The translations under genes were made by a program, and so were the position numbers. From JBBKWH01 sp041165345 (GTDB lineage: Bacteria > Pseudomonadota > Gammaproteobacteria > Pseudomonadales > Moraxellaceae), in the NCBI GenBank assembly GCA_041165345.1, contig JBEANQ010000019.1, positions 1 to 21,035 on the forward strand: DNA of 21,035 bases, given 5' to 3'. The first letter of the stretch is position 1. The number at the start of each line of letters is the position of its first letter. Below are positions 1-6,509 of this stretch, piece after piece. Under the pieces are notes generated by a model. It was not told where the DNA came from. It made no database searches and worked only from the letters and a program-made list of their open reading frames with translations.

Positions 1-764
1 ACCTTGATGTAGACCAGCTGCATGTAGCCGATGACAGCGTCAAAAAAAATCAAGTGTTATTTGATTTGGCCAGCAAGCTGGGTTGGTTGCGTGATTATGC
101 GACACCATCATCGCCTGAGCCAATTTCACCTGTATTGCTCGCCCCTAAGAACCCTCCCGAAACAGGCATCAACATTGTCAGATATATCTTAGAAACTGAT
201 CCGGCTGGCATGCTACATGAAATAGAAAAGAACCCAAATCAAAAACCTTGGCTGGTAGGCGTATACGACAGCTATATCTATCCATTTAGTGGCAAAACCG
301 ATGGCATGGTTTTTCAAGCGCAGTCGTATCAAGGTGACAAATCTGAAGTCAAAATTTTACTGCCATATCAGTTTGATGAAGCTAATAAACGATTAGTGTT
401 ATTTAGTCCAATGTTAATGGGGGATGATTGGACCGATGAACAAGTGAGGGTTATTTCTAAAGGTTTTTTCTCCACTAGTGACTTTGTTAATCCAATCACA
501 GCCGAATACCGTACGCAGTTGATTAAGGCGTTGCCGATCACTAAATCAATCGTGACGAATAGTCAAAGTTCCAAGTCAGCCGCACCACATCAAGAACCTA
601 GTCCGCAAGACGCAAATATGCGTGCTGAGTTAGACCGGCGTGCCGACGCGATCATGCAAAGTGCTCAAACAGCCCCTCAGAACAAACAGCCATTGGGGAT
701 ACGGTTTTTGCTGGTGGTGACAATCATTGTACTGATATTGTGTATCCTGATTTTCGGTCGGTAA
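1..764 (+). CDS. Hypothetical protein with C-terminal membrane anchor, 5' end outside the window
   Basis: The reading frame is open from base 3 and has no stop before TAA at 762-764, so the gene almost certainly begins upstream. The GTG at 54 is only the first possible start inside the window. About 253 residues are visible. The middle is a soluble-looking domain (around 'PWLVGVYDSYIYPF' and 'GDDWTDEQVRVISKGFF'). A polar linker rich in Ser, Pro, Gln and Ala follows, then a single hydrophobic stretch of about 17 residues (LLVVTIIVLILCILIF) and a final Gly-Arg. This layout resembles a tail-anchored protein with its bulk in the cytoplasm. I do not recognise the family. The DNA looks clearly richer in A+T than the genes that follow, which may indicate a different origin. 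Confidence 0.7.
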   Translation, partial: LDVDQLHVADDSVKKNQVLFDLASKLGWLRDYATPSSPEPISPVLLAPKNPPETGINIVRYILETDPAGMLHEIEKNPNQKPWLVGVYDSYIYPFSGKTDGMVFQAQSYQGDKSEVKILLPYQFDEANKRLVLFSPMLMGDDWTDEQVRVISKGFFSTSDFVNPITAEYRTQLIKALPITKSIVTNSQSSKSAAPHQEPSPQDANMRAELDRRADAIMQSAQTAPQNKQPLGIRFLLVVTIIVLILCILIFGR

Positions 765-867
765 CGGCAACGCGTGGCTGAAGACCTCGTTGTCTTAGGT
801 CATGGATGGGTATCTCCACCGTTTATAGCCGTTGATGAAGATGTTTGTATGATCTCTTTTACCCAAT

Positions 868-949
868 CAGAGCAAACGCATTCTCATAACGGCTGTGCTT
901 AACGATCAGTATCGAGATCAGTACTGTTAAGCATAGTGCGTTTGCTCTG
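868..949. repeat. 82-bp interrupted palindrome with nested inner stem
   Basis: A perfect 13-bp outer arm CAGAGCAAACGCA (868-880) is matched by its reverse complement at 937-949. Inside it, TGCTTAAC (896-903) pairs with GTTAAGCA (926-933), and CAGTA (907-911) can pair with TACTG (922-926) around a short loop. The whole would fold into one long, bulged hairpin or cruciform. It lies in the 287-bp gap between the AT-rich partial gene and the acyltransferase gene. There is no T-run directly after the outer stem on either strand, so it is not a textbook terminator. It could be a mobile-element remnant, a regulatory dyad or a structured 5' leader of the next gene. Nothing else is recognised in 765-1051. 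Confidence 0.8.
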
Positions 950-1051
950 CGTCACGCATGAGTGTTCTTGCCTGTCGATTCGCTCACATGCTACTGTCCA
1001 CCCTGAACAAGAATTGCTGGTCAAGCAAACACTCACAGGATTTTTTCGCAC

Positions 1052-2437
1052 ATGGTCGCTTTTGCACCGGTGCCGGTCATTTCATCCCGTCCGCTCGGCT
1101 CTGGCGAGTGGTTGTGGTGGCACATGAGTCGCGCCCGATCCGTCAACTTTGTTACATGCGCACGTCTAAATGGGCGGGTCAGTGTGGCAAGTATTCAACA
1201 GGCGTTGTTGTACGTTCAACATCGTTACCCCATTTTGCGCAGTCGGATCATTCAGCAAGGTTATCAACGACCGCGGATTGAAGTGCTGTCGTCTGTGGCT
1301 ATTCCGTTGCGGGTGTTGCCGTGGCAAACCGACGACTATTGGTCCAGTGTGGTTGAGCAAGAACTCTCTGATGGCATTCCGCATGACGCGTCGCCCTTGT
1401 GGCGGGTCACGCTGATTCATGCAGATGACCGCACAGACCTGCTGCTCACCTTTCATCATGGAATTTCGGATGGGCTGTCTTCCATTCAAATTCTTGAAGA
1501 TATCTTGTCTCACCATGCCGGTTTACGTCCTGCCGAACCCGAGCAAGCCATACTGCCACCCGCATATGACCACCTGTTGCCACAATTTAGCCTGTGGCAA
1601 ACGCTCAAATATTATACCCCTGCGATTCGCGGATTGCTCAATAGCGCGCCTGCGGCTCAGTTACCCAGTGCCAATACGACCACTTTAGCCCCATCACAAG
1701 CATCCGCCTCACACAGCGATGCTGCACCAGCACACACACAGTTGCGTACGTTTACACTGGATGAAGCCCGTAGCGCCCAGTTAATACGCCGTTGCAAAGA
1801 AGCTCAGCATAGTGTGAATGACTTACTCAGCGGGGCGCTATTGCGTTCAGCAGCCCCCGTGTTGGCACCCATAGGCACTCAGTCGGTTTCGATGACCTCT
1901 GCGCTGAACGTCAGACCGTTGTTAGATCCGTCCTATCACAACGTGGTGGGCTATTACTCGTCTGGGATTGAGTCGCGGTTTTTGTTGTCTCAAGACAGTG
2001 ATGTCTGGCAATTGGGTCAGCAAGCCACTGCCCTTGCCAAGGCTCAATTTAGCCCCATGAACGTTCGGTTTGGCCTGTGGTTGCGGCAAGTGTTGGTGCG
2101 GCTTAAACCAGACCCCAACGCCTTATTTGCCATGCTGGCAAAGGGCTCTAAGGCCAGTGTGCATCTGAGCAACATGGGACGCGTCAATATTCCCACTCAA
2201 TATGGTGCGCTGGAACTGCAATCTGTCTTACCGATTGCAGGGGTTCATTATGCCCAAAAGCCTCTGTTTTGCTTGGTATCGGTGTCGTTTGCCCAACGCC
2301 TGACGGTGGTGGCGTCGTTTTGCCAACCCATGACTGGCACAGATACCGCAGACCAATTGTTTCAACGCTTTTGCGATCAACTGCTGTATTGGTCTCGGAG
2401 CAACACACGCCCAGAGATCACCAAGCCCCTCATCTAA
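1052..2437 (+). CDS. Condensation-domain / PapA-like acyltransferase
   Basis: This 461-residue protein carries the acyltransferase signature HHxxxDG as H135-H136-G-I-S-D140-G141. It belongs to the superfamily that includes NRPS condensation domains, PapA polyketide-associated acyltransferases, wax ester synthases and alcohol acetyltransferases. The second His is the expected catalytic base for transfer of an acyl group from a thioester to an alcohol or amine. The N-terminus (RPLGSGEWLWW) and the later SNMGRV segment (about residue 371) fit free-standing PapA-like enzymes of about 420-460 residues. A low-complexity Ser/Ala/Thr linker sits near residues 200-230. No carrier or adenylation domain is fused to it. 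The ATG is preceded by CAGGA about 11 nt upstream. The dioxygenase gene follows after 67 nt on the same strand. The substrate cannot be read from the sequence. Superfamily is confident; function is open. Confidence 0.85.
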   Translation: MVAFAPVPVISSRPLGSGEWLWWHMSRARSVNFVTCARLNGRVSVASIQQALLYVQHRYPILRSRIIQQGYQRPRIEVLSSVAIPLRVLPWQTDDYWSSVVEQELSDGIPHDASPLWRVTLIHADDRTDLLLTFHHGISDGLSSIQILEDILSHHAGLRPAEPEQAILPPAYDHLLPQFSLWQTLKYYTPAIRGLLNSAPAAQLPSANTTTLAPSQASASHSDAAPAHTQLRTFTLDEARSAQLIRRCKEAQHSVNDLLSGALLRSAAPVLAPIGTQSVSMTSALNVRPLLDPSYHNVVGYYSSGIESRFLLSQDSDVWQLGQQATALAKAQFSPMNVRFGLWLRQVLVRLKPDPNALFAMLAKGSKASVHLSNMGRVNIPTQYGALELQSVLPIAGVHYAQKPLFCLVSVSFAQRLTVVASFCQPMTGTDTADQLFQRFCDQLLYWSRSNTRPEITKPLI

Positions 2438-2504
2438 TGCGGCTTTAATCGCGATTGATGTTGACCAACCTGTTGCTTTGATTTGATTTTGTGGAGGGAC
2501 GGAC

Positions 2505-3587
2505 ATGTCCATGACGCAACACACCTGCCCCAGCCAACTAAACGCCGATAGCAGCCACGCGTTTATCACCATTTACACGCCCATAGACGGTTGTGATCCG
2601 GCCAGTTTGCCCAGCATTTTGCAACAACATCGTGATTATTTTATTCAGCAAATTGCACGGCGCGGGGTGTTGTTGTTTCGGGGTTTTACACCTGCGGCAG
2701 CCTCGGCAGAGACATTTCAGCACGTGGTCACCCAAGGCATGGGCATGACCCCTTGGAACTCTTTTAACAACAACAATATGCCTGCGTTTATGGCCAGCCT
2801 GATGCGCAAATACAGCGAAAACCTACTCGGTGCGGGCGACTACCGCCGCTATTTGGACAAAAATACCGTCCAACTCGGGCCTGTTGAACAATCGATTCAA
2901 GGGCCACATGTTGAAGGCGGTGTGCGTGCAGAGCGCTCGCGCTATATTGTGCTGTGCTGTTTTGAACCCGCGCCGTACTTAGCCGAAACCGGCATGGTTG
3001 ACCTGCACCGCGTCTACCGAGAACTGCCCGAAGCCACCCAACGCAAATATCAGCGGGCGCGCAATCGGTTTTATTATATTTCGGCACGCAAAACCAACTC
3101 ACTTGATGCCATGTTGCTGAAAAAAAGCCCGTTTACCATGATCAAGCGGCCGGACGGCTATGCACACTTGGCCTTACCGCCCTGCCCGTTTGTCTGTCGT
3201 GTCCCCGAAACTGGCGACCTATGCTTGCAACCTTGGGCGTTTGCCAAAAATACCAACCTGATCTCATTGGCCGCCGCCGAAGCCAACTTTACAGGCCGTG
3301 GCGCATTACAACCCGACTCCACCGCCAACGGCATGAACATGACGTGGGAGTTGTGTGACGCTAACGGTGAATCCATTGCATGGAGCGAAGCCGAACAACG
3401 CGCCATGTTTGACAGCATTTATCAAAAGGCACATTTGATGAATTGGCACAAAGGCGACATCGCGTTTGTTGATAACATTCGCATTGGCCATTGGCGCATG
3501 AACGGCGAACAAGGCAACCGTAAATTGGTGCAAATTCAGACTGATGTGTTTGACGCCAATCAACACGCCGCCGACCGCGTCGCATAA
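2505..3587 (+). CDS. TauD/SyrP-like Fe(II)/2-oxoglutarate-dependent dioxygenase
   Basis: This is a 360-residue protein of the TauD/TfdA/clavaminate-synthase-like superfamily. The segment RGVLLFRGF (residues 53-61) is typical of the N-terminal part. The predicted metal-binding facial triad is H135-x-E137 (GPHVEGG) and H329 (GHWRMNG), with R339 ten residues later as the likely 2-oxoglutarate carboxylate ligand. Family enzymes hydroxylate or otherwise oxidise unactivated carbons using O2 and 2-oxoglutarate, releasing succinate and CO2. The Glu in HxE replaces the more common Asp; this variant is known in amino-acid hydroxylases such as AsnO and VioC. The ATG has a strong GGAGG ribosome binding site and lies in a 10-bp palindrome (GGACATGTCC, 2501-2510). 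It follows the acyltransferase by 67 nt, so the two are probably co-transcribed. The substrate is unknown. Confidence 0.85.
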   Translation: MSMTQHTCPSQLNADSSHAFITIYTPIDGCDPASLPSILQQHRDYFIQQIARRGVLLFRGFTPAAASAETFQHVVTQGMGMTPWNSFNNNNMPAFMASLMRKYSENLLGAGDYRRYLDKNTVQLGPVEQSIQGPHVEGGVRAERSRYIVLCCFEPAPYLAETGMVDLHRVYRELPEATQRKYQRARNRFYYISARKTNSLDAMLLKKSPFTMIKRPDGYAHLALPPCPFVCRVPETGDLCLQPWAFAKNTNLISLAAAEANFTGRGALQPDSTANGMNMTWELCDANGESIAWSEAEQRAMFDSIYQKAHLMNWHKGDIAFVDNIRIGHWRMNGEQGNRKLVQIQTDVFDANQHAADRVA

Positions 3588-3599
3588 GCCTAAACAGTC

Positions 3600-3634
3600 A
3601 AAACACCACCCGCGCCGTGTGGCAGGGGTGGTGT
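3600..3634 (-). terminator. Rho-independent terminator of the rtcB transcription unit
   Basis: The 9-bp perfect stem ACACCACCC (3603-3611) / GGGTGGTGT (3626-3634) has a 14-nt loop and is followed on the minus strand by TTTT. It sits between the convergent dioxygenase and rtcB-downstream genes. It can serve the minus strand directly; on the plus strand it lacks a T-run. Confidence 0.75.
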
Positions 3635-3654
3635 ACAAGGGTCGTGCAGACGGG

Positions 3655-3831
3655 TTAATCGTGAGGAGTATTGAGCCACGCCGTGTGCTTTAAACGCTTG
3701 CGCTCGGCACGCCGCTCACGCTCACGGGCTTTGCTCACGTCGTCTTCGGCATGTACCCCGCCTTTGTGCATTAACGGGTGCAACGCCAAGTGGTTACGCT
3801 CGCGGAACTGTGGCAGTTTTTTACGTTTCAT
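3655..3831 (-). CDS. Small basic hypothetical protein coupled to rtcB
   Basis: This 58-residue ORF starts at ATG 3831-3829, only 3 nt after the rtcB stop codon (3837-3835). Its ribosome binding site, AAGGGG, lies in the last codons of rtcB, so translation is probably coupled. The protein begins MKRKKLPQFRERN and has 16 Lys/Arg against 8 Asp/Glu, plus 6 His. Its second half is an Arg/Glu-rich helix (KARERERRAERKRLKH). There is no signal peptide or membrane segment. The composition would suit RNA or ribosome binding, and its position after an RNA ligase would fit that, but both points are inference. I do not recognise the family with certainty. A strong terminator follows 20 nt after its stop. 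Confidence 0.75.
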   Translation of the reverse strand: MKRKKLPQFRERNHLALHPLMHKGGVHAEDDVSKARERERRAERKRLKHTAWLNTPHD

Positions 3832-3834
3832 GGT

Positions 3835-5040
3835 CTACCCCTTAATACACAGCACTTGGCGTAAGGTGTGAACCACCTCGACCAGATCACGTTGGTTGTC
3901 CATCACCGCATCAATGTCCTTGTAGGCTGCTGGCAACTCGTCCAGCACGCCACTGTCTTTGCGGCACTCAATGCCTGCGGTTTGCACCGCCAGATCATCC
4001 ACATTAAACAGCCGCTTGGCCTTGCTGCGGCTCATCCGCCGCCCTGCACCATGCGAGCAAGAACAAAACGATGCGGCATTGCCCTTGCCGCGCACAATGT
4101 ACGACTTCGCCCCCATGCTACCGGGGATAATGCCCAGCTCACCGGCTTGCGCACTGATCGCCCCTTTACGGGTAACATAGACATTTGCGCCAAAATGGGT
4201 CTCTTGTGCCACATAGTTATGGTGACAGTTGATCGCCTCTTTGCTCATTTGAAACGCAGGCACATGCTCACGCAGCGCGGCCAACACCAACAGCATCATC
4301 AGACGGCGGTTTTCCATTGCGTAGTCTTGCGCCCAATCGACCGCCTCAACGTAATTGGCAAAGCTGTCTGATCCTTCGGCAAAATAAGACAGGTCTTTAT
4401 CGGGTACATGACCAAACCGATGTTGGGCTTCTTTTTTGGCGCGCTCAATAAAGTACGTGCCAATACAATTGCCCAAGCCACGACTGCCCGAATGCAACAT
4501 CACCCAGACTTGATCGGTTTCATCAAGGCACAGCTCAATAAAGTGATTGCCACCGCCGAGCGTGCCCAGTTGCCGCTGCCATGTGCGGTCAAAGTCACGC
4601 AACATGCGCAGCAAGCCTTGGTGGCGGTCGGTAATGGTTTTTAAGCGCCGTGCCAACGGGTCTAGCGTTGACGCTTTGGCCTTGGCCGCTTTGTGCTGCG
4701 CAAAACCCACCGGCACGCTGCGCTCAATACTGCTACGCAACTTGCGCAGGTCATCGGGCAATTGTGCGGCGGTTAAACCCAACCGAATGGCGTTCATGCC
4801 ACAGCCAATATCGACCCCCACCGCCGCCGGAATAATCGCCGATTGCGTGGCGATCACACTGCCCACCGTTGCCCCAATCCCCACATGCACATCGGGCATG
4901 GCTGCAATGTGTGAAAACACAAAGCCCAACTGCGCCATCTGACTGAGCTGTTGCAATGCCTCGGGCTGAACGTCGCGGGTGTGTATCTGCACCGGAACGC
5001 CATAACCACTGTCGGCATTTAATACCATTTGAATGGCCAT
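3835..5040 (-). CDS. rtcB: RtcB, GTP-dependent tRNA-splicing/RNA-repair ligase
   Basis: RtcB seals RNA ends carrying 2',3'-cyclic phosphate or 3'-phosphate to 5'-OH ends, using GTP and Mn2+ through a covalent histidine-GMP intermediate. At 401 residues it aligns from memory along its whole length with E. coli RtcB (408). It keeps the metal-site residues in MPDVHVG (D50, H52) and GVDIGCGM (D77, C80), the GGGNHFIE segment, HSGSRGLG, and the guanylylated His in CSCSHGAGRR (H330). The C-terminus LRQVLCIKG matches the conserved end. The ribosome binding site is weak. The usual neighbours rtcA and rtcR are absent; instead a 58-codon gene is coupled downstream and a structured short transcript lies upstream. 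A clear sigma54 promoter was not found. Confidence 0.97.
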   Translation of the reverse strand: MAIQMVLNADSGYGVPVQIHTRDVQPEALQQLSQMAQLGFVFSHIAAMPDVHVGIGATVGSVIATQSAIIPAAVGVDIGCGMNAIRLGLTAAQLPDDLRKLRSSIERSVPVGFAQHKAAKAKASTLDPLARRLKTITDRHQGLLRMLRDFDRTWQRQLGTLGGGNHFIELCLDETDQVWVMLHSGSRGLGNCIGTYFIERAKKEAQHRFGHVPDKDLSYFAEGSDSFANYVEAVDWAQDYAMENRRLMMLLVLAALREHVPAFQMSKEAINCHHNYVAQETHFGANVYVTRKGAISAQAGELGIIPGSMGAKSYIVRGKGNAASFCSCSHGAGRRMSRSKAKRLFNVDDLAVQTAGIECRKDSGVLDELPAAYKDIDAVMDNQRDLVEVVHTLRQVLCIKG

Positions 5041-5237
5041 TTTAAAATCTCACATTTTTTTGAATACAGCCGCTTGCAATTTATAATCGGCAACACGGGG
5101 TTATACCCTGCCGATATTCATCGCAAAGTGACGGTTTAAATACAGGCCAGCCTCATCCGTGACATGAATGATGATGATCCATGACGCATGAACAGCAACA
5201 GGTCGAACACGATGCGGGAGAATGAATGCCCGAAAGC
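5041..5237 (-). promoter_or_regulatory. rtcB 5' region downstream of the short-RNA terminator
   Basis: This 197-bp stretch separates the intrinsic terminator at 5238 from the rtcB start. A possible sigma70 -10 element TATAAC lies within GGGTATAACCCC on the minus strand (around 5098-5109), with a poor -35 (TTTGCG) 16 nt upstream. The sequence near TTGCCG...TTGCA does not have the spacing needed for a sigma54 promoter. If no promoter acts here, rtcB would depend on read-through from the upstream RNA. I see no gene in it. Confidence 0.3.
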
Positions 5238-5265
5238 AAAACGCCCCAACGAATGTCGGGGCGCT
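5238..5265 (-). terminator. Intrinsic terminator of the short RNA
   Basis: On the minus strand CGCCCC pairs with GGGGCG. The stem extends inward as GAC/GTT to a tetraloop ATTC and outward by two weaker pairs, giving about 11 bp followed by TTTT. The inner GACATTCG is complementary to CGAATGTC 20 nt upstream of it, which could compete with the apex. Confidence 0.75.
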
Positions 5266-5332
5266 AGAAGCCTAGAGACATTCGAACCGTTGACCCTGTA
5301 GGGCAAACGTTCCGAATGGGTGCGTTTGCCGG

Positions 5333-5365
5333 TTAGCCTGTGTGTTTTCCAAGTTGTAACCGCAT
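5333..5365 (-). CDS. Possible 10-residue leader peptide MRLQLGKHTG
   Basis: ATG at 5365-5363 is preceded by AAGGAG (5379-5374) with an ideal 8-nt spacing, better than most annotated starts in this window. The frame ends in TAA after 10 codons. Codon 1's last base through the stop codon spans helix A of the surrounding RNA, and the stop codon lies inside its 3' arm, so a translating ribosome would melt that helix. There is no run of a single amino acid typical of biosynthetic attenuators. Expression is unproven. Confidence 0.4.
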   Translation of the reverse strand: MRLQLGKHTG

Positions 5366-5418
5366 CACGCACACTCCTTTAACTGGGGGTCTTGATGGAA
5401 TATCAAAACGATTCGCAC

Positions 5419-5446
5419 ATCTTAACGATTTTAAACCGGCTGTCAA
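5419..5446 (-). promoter_or_regulatory. Sigma70-type promoter for the short RNA
   Basis: On the minus strand a perfect -35 TTGACA (5446-5441) is separated by 16 bp from TAAGAT (5424-5419), a 4/6 match to the -10 consensus. The predicted start is near 5412. It is one of the best vegetative promoter matches in the window and faces the leader and rtcB. Confidence 0.55.
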
Positions 5447-5511
5447 TATCATTGATCGCCCGTTTAAACCAAATCAGCGGCTGAATGCGTTAATCGGTTG
5501 TCCTGCGCCGT

Positions 5512-6405
5512 TTATCGCACCTGATGCCGCTGCATATATTCTAAAACCACCTGCGGCGTTTGACCCAAAAACTGAGTGGGCGTGGCAAAGGCAGCAATCA
5601 TGGTGGTATGGCTGACCCGTTTGACCGTGGTCAGCTCTACCGATCCACCGGCGCGTTGTAACGCCGCTTGCAGATGACGCGCGTTAAACTCACCGACCAC
5701 CGTGTCTTTTTCGCCCATCACCAGCAAATGCGGCGGCGGATTAGGTCTGACATGGCGGTCTGGCATGATGTCATCGGGCTTGGCTTGCGCCGGAAAAGCG
5801 GTTTTGGTCGGGTCTGTGGTGAAGTCATAGGCATAGGGACCCGCCAAGCCAATCACGCCCACAATCGCATGATCTGGCACACCGGTTGTTGACCAAAACC
5901 GTGCGTCATCAACCGCCGTAATGGCATTAAACGCCCCTGCCGAATGCCCCATCACAAACAATTGCTCGGGATCACCACCATAGCGGGCAATGTTGCGATA
6001 CGTCCAACCAATAGCATCGGCGGTGTCTTGCACAAAATCGGGGTAACGATGGGTAGGCGCGAGTCGGTAGTTCATGATCACGGTGGTGTAACCGGCTTGC
6101 GCCAAACGTTTGCCCATAAAGGCATAGCCCGACTTGTCACCGCTATCCCACGAGCCACCATGCACAAACACCACCACCGGTGGCCGCATTCGCACATGGG
6201 CGGGAATCTGTGGCTGATAAATATCCAGCGACTGGCGCGGCTGTGACCCATACGGCACATTGCTATGCTGAGTCACACCACGCTGTGGGGTCAGCGCAGA
6301 CAACAGTTGTGTGGATGAACACCCCGTCAACAGCGCGACGCTTGTGGCCACCGCAACGCCCAAGATGGGCACATTGCCCCAACGTGTCACCCATGCTGAT
6401 GCCAT
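5512..6405 (-). CDS. Alpha/beta-hydrolase lipoprotein (esterase/carboxylesterase-like)
   Basis: This is an exported hydrolase of 297 residues. The start is set at ATG 6405 because it gives a proper lipoprotein signal: Arg-containing N-terminus, hydrophobic core and lipobox L26-T-G-C29. A longer TTG-started form would place 27 unrelated residues in front. The alpha/beta-hydrolase features are the oxyanion motif H82-G-G, the nucleophile elbow G153-H-S155-A-G, and the likely acid and base D234 (EKD) and H266 (VSH). It resembles the BD-FAE/carboxylesterase group acting on small acyl esters, but the substrate is unknown. It should be anchored to the outer or inner membrane facing the periplasm. 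It follows dolP by 104 nt on the same strand and may be co-transcribed with the lpoA-yraN-dolP group. Confidence 0.88.
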   Translation of the reverse strand: MASAWVTRWGNVPILGVAVATSVALLTGCSSTQLLSALTPQRGVTQHSNVPYGSQPRQSLDIYQPQIPAHVRMRPPVVVFVHGGSWDSGDKSGYAFMGKRLAQAGYTTVIMNYRLAPTHRYPDFVQDTADAIGWTYRNIARYGGDPEQLFVMGHSAGAFNAITAVDDARFWSTTGVPDHAIVGVIGLAGPYAYDFTTDPTKTAFPAQAKPDDIMPDRHVRPNPPPHLLVMGEKDTVVGEFNARHLQAALQRAGGSVELTTVKRVSHTTMIAAFATPTQFLGQTPQVVLEYMQRHQVR

Positions 6406-6509
6406 GATCTGCCCCACTCTGTTTGCACAATGGCGGTTATCACAACACGTTTTGCGCAGGGCTTCTAGAGGGCAATCCTGCGACAACCGCGCCGTGGGGT
6501 CGCCAGCGT

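Larger units (their letters stand above)
5238..5412 (-). ncRNA. Predicted structured short RNA / leader upstream of rtcB
   Basis: A transcript of about 175 nt is bounded by a good promoter (5419-5446) and an intrinsic terminator (5238-5265). It contains helix A, CGGTTA (5362-5357) with TAACCG (5335-5330). Immediately abutting is helix B, GGCAAACG (5330-5323) with CGTTTGCC (5309-5302); the shared G5330 means they can stack as 6+7 bp. The loop of helix B contains CATTCG (5318-5313), and the same hexamer recurs in the terminator apex as GACATTCG (5257-5250). A single downstream segment, CGAATGTC (5284-5277), can pair with either copy. A 10-codon ORF with a strong ribosome binding site overlaps helix A. 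It could be a stand-alone small RNA or an attenuator for rtcB. It does not match any RNA family I know. The rest of the 471-bp gap (5447-5511) shows nothing clear. Confidence 0.5.

Noticed and set aside
936..1281. Short plus-strand ORFs overlapping the acyltransferase start
   Set aside because: They lack ribosome binding sites and overlap the acyltransferase in other frames.
5275..5300. tRNA-like T-loop sequence GGTTCGAAT, suggesting a tRNA or Y-RNA-like module
   Set aside because: The flanking bases do not form a 5-bp T-stem and there is no acceptor, D or anticodon arm around it.
5333..5365. Resemblance of MRLQLGKHTG to the start of release-factor homologue PrfH, which is linked to rtcB
   Set aside because: The frame stops after ten codons and no release-factor motif follows in any frame.
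5136..5372. 78-codon minus-strand ORF starting GTG between the alpha/beta-hydrolase gene and rtcB
   Set aside because: It runs straight through the strong intrinsic terminator and both RNA helices, and its product has no recognisable features; the 10-codon frame is better placed for the ribosome binding site.
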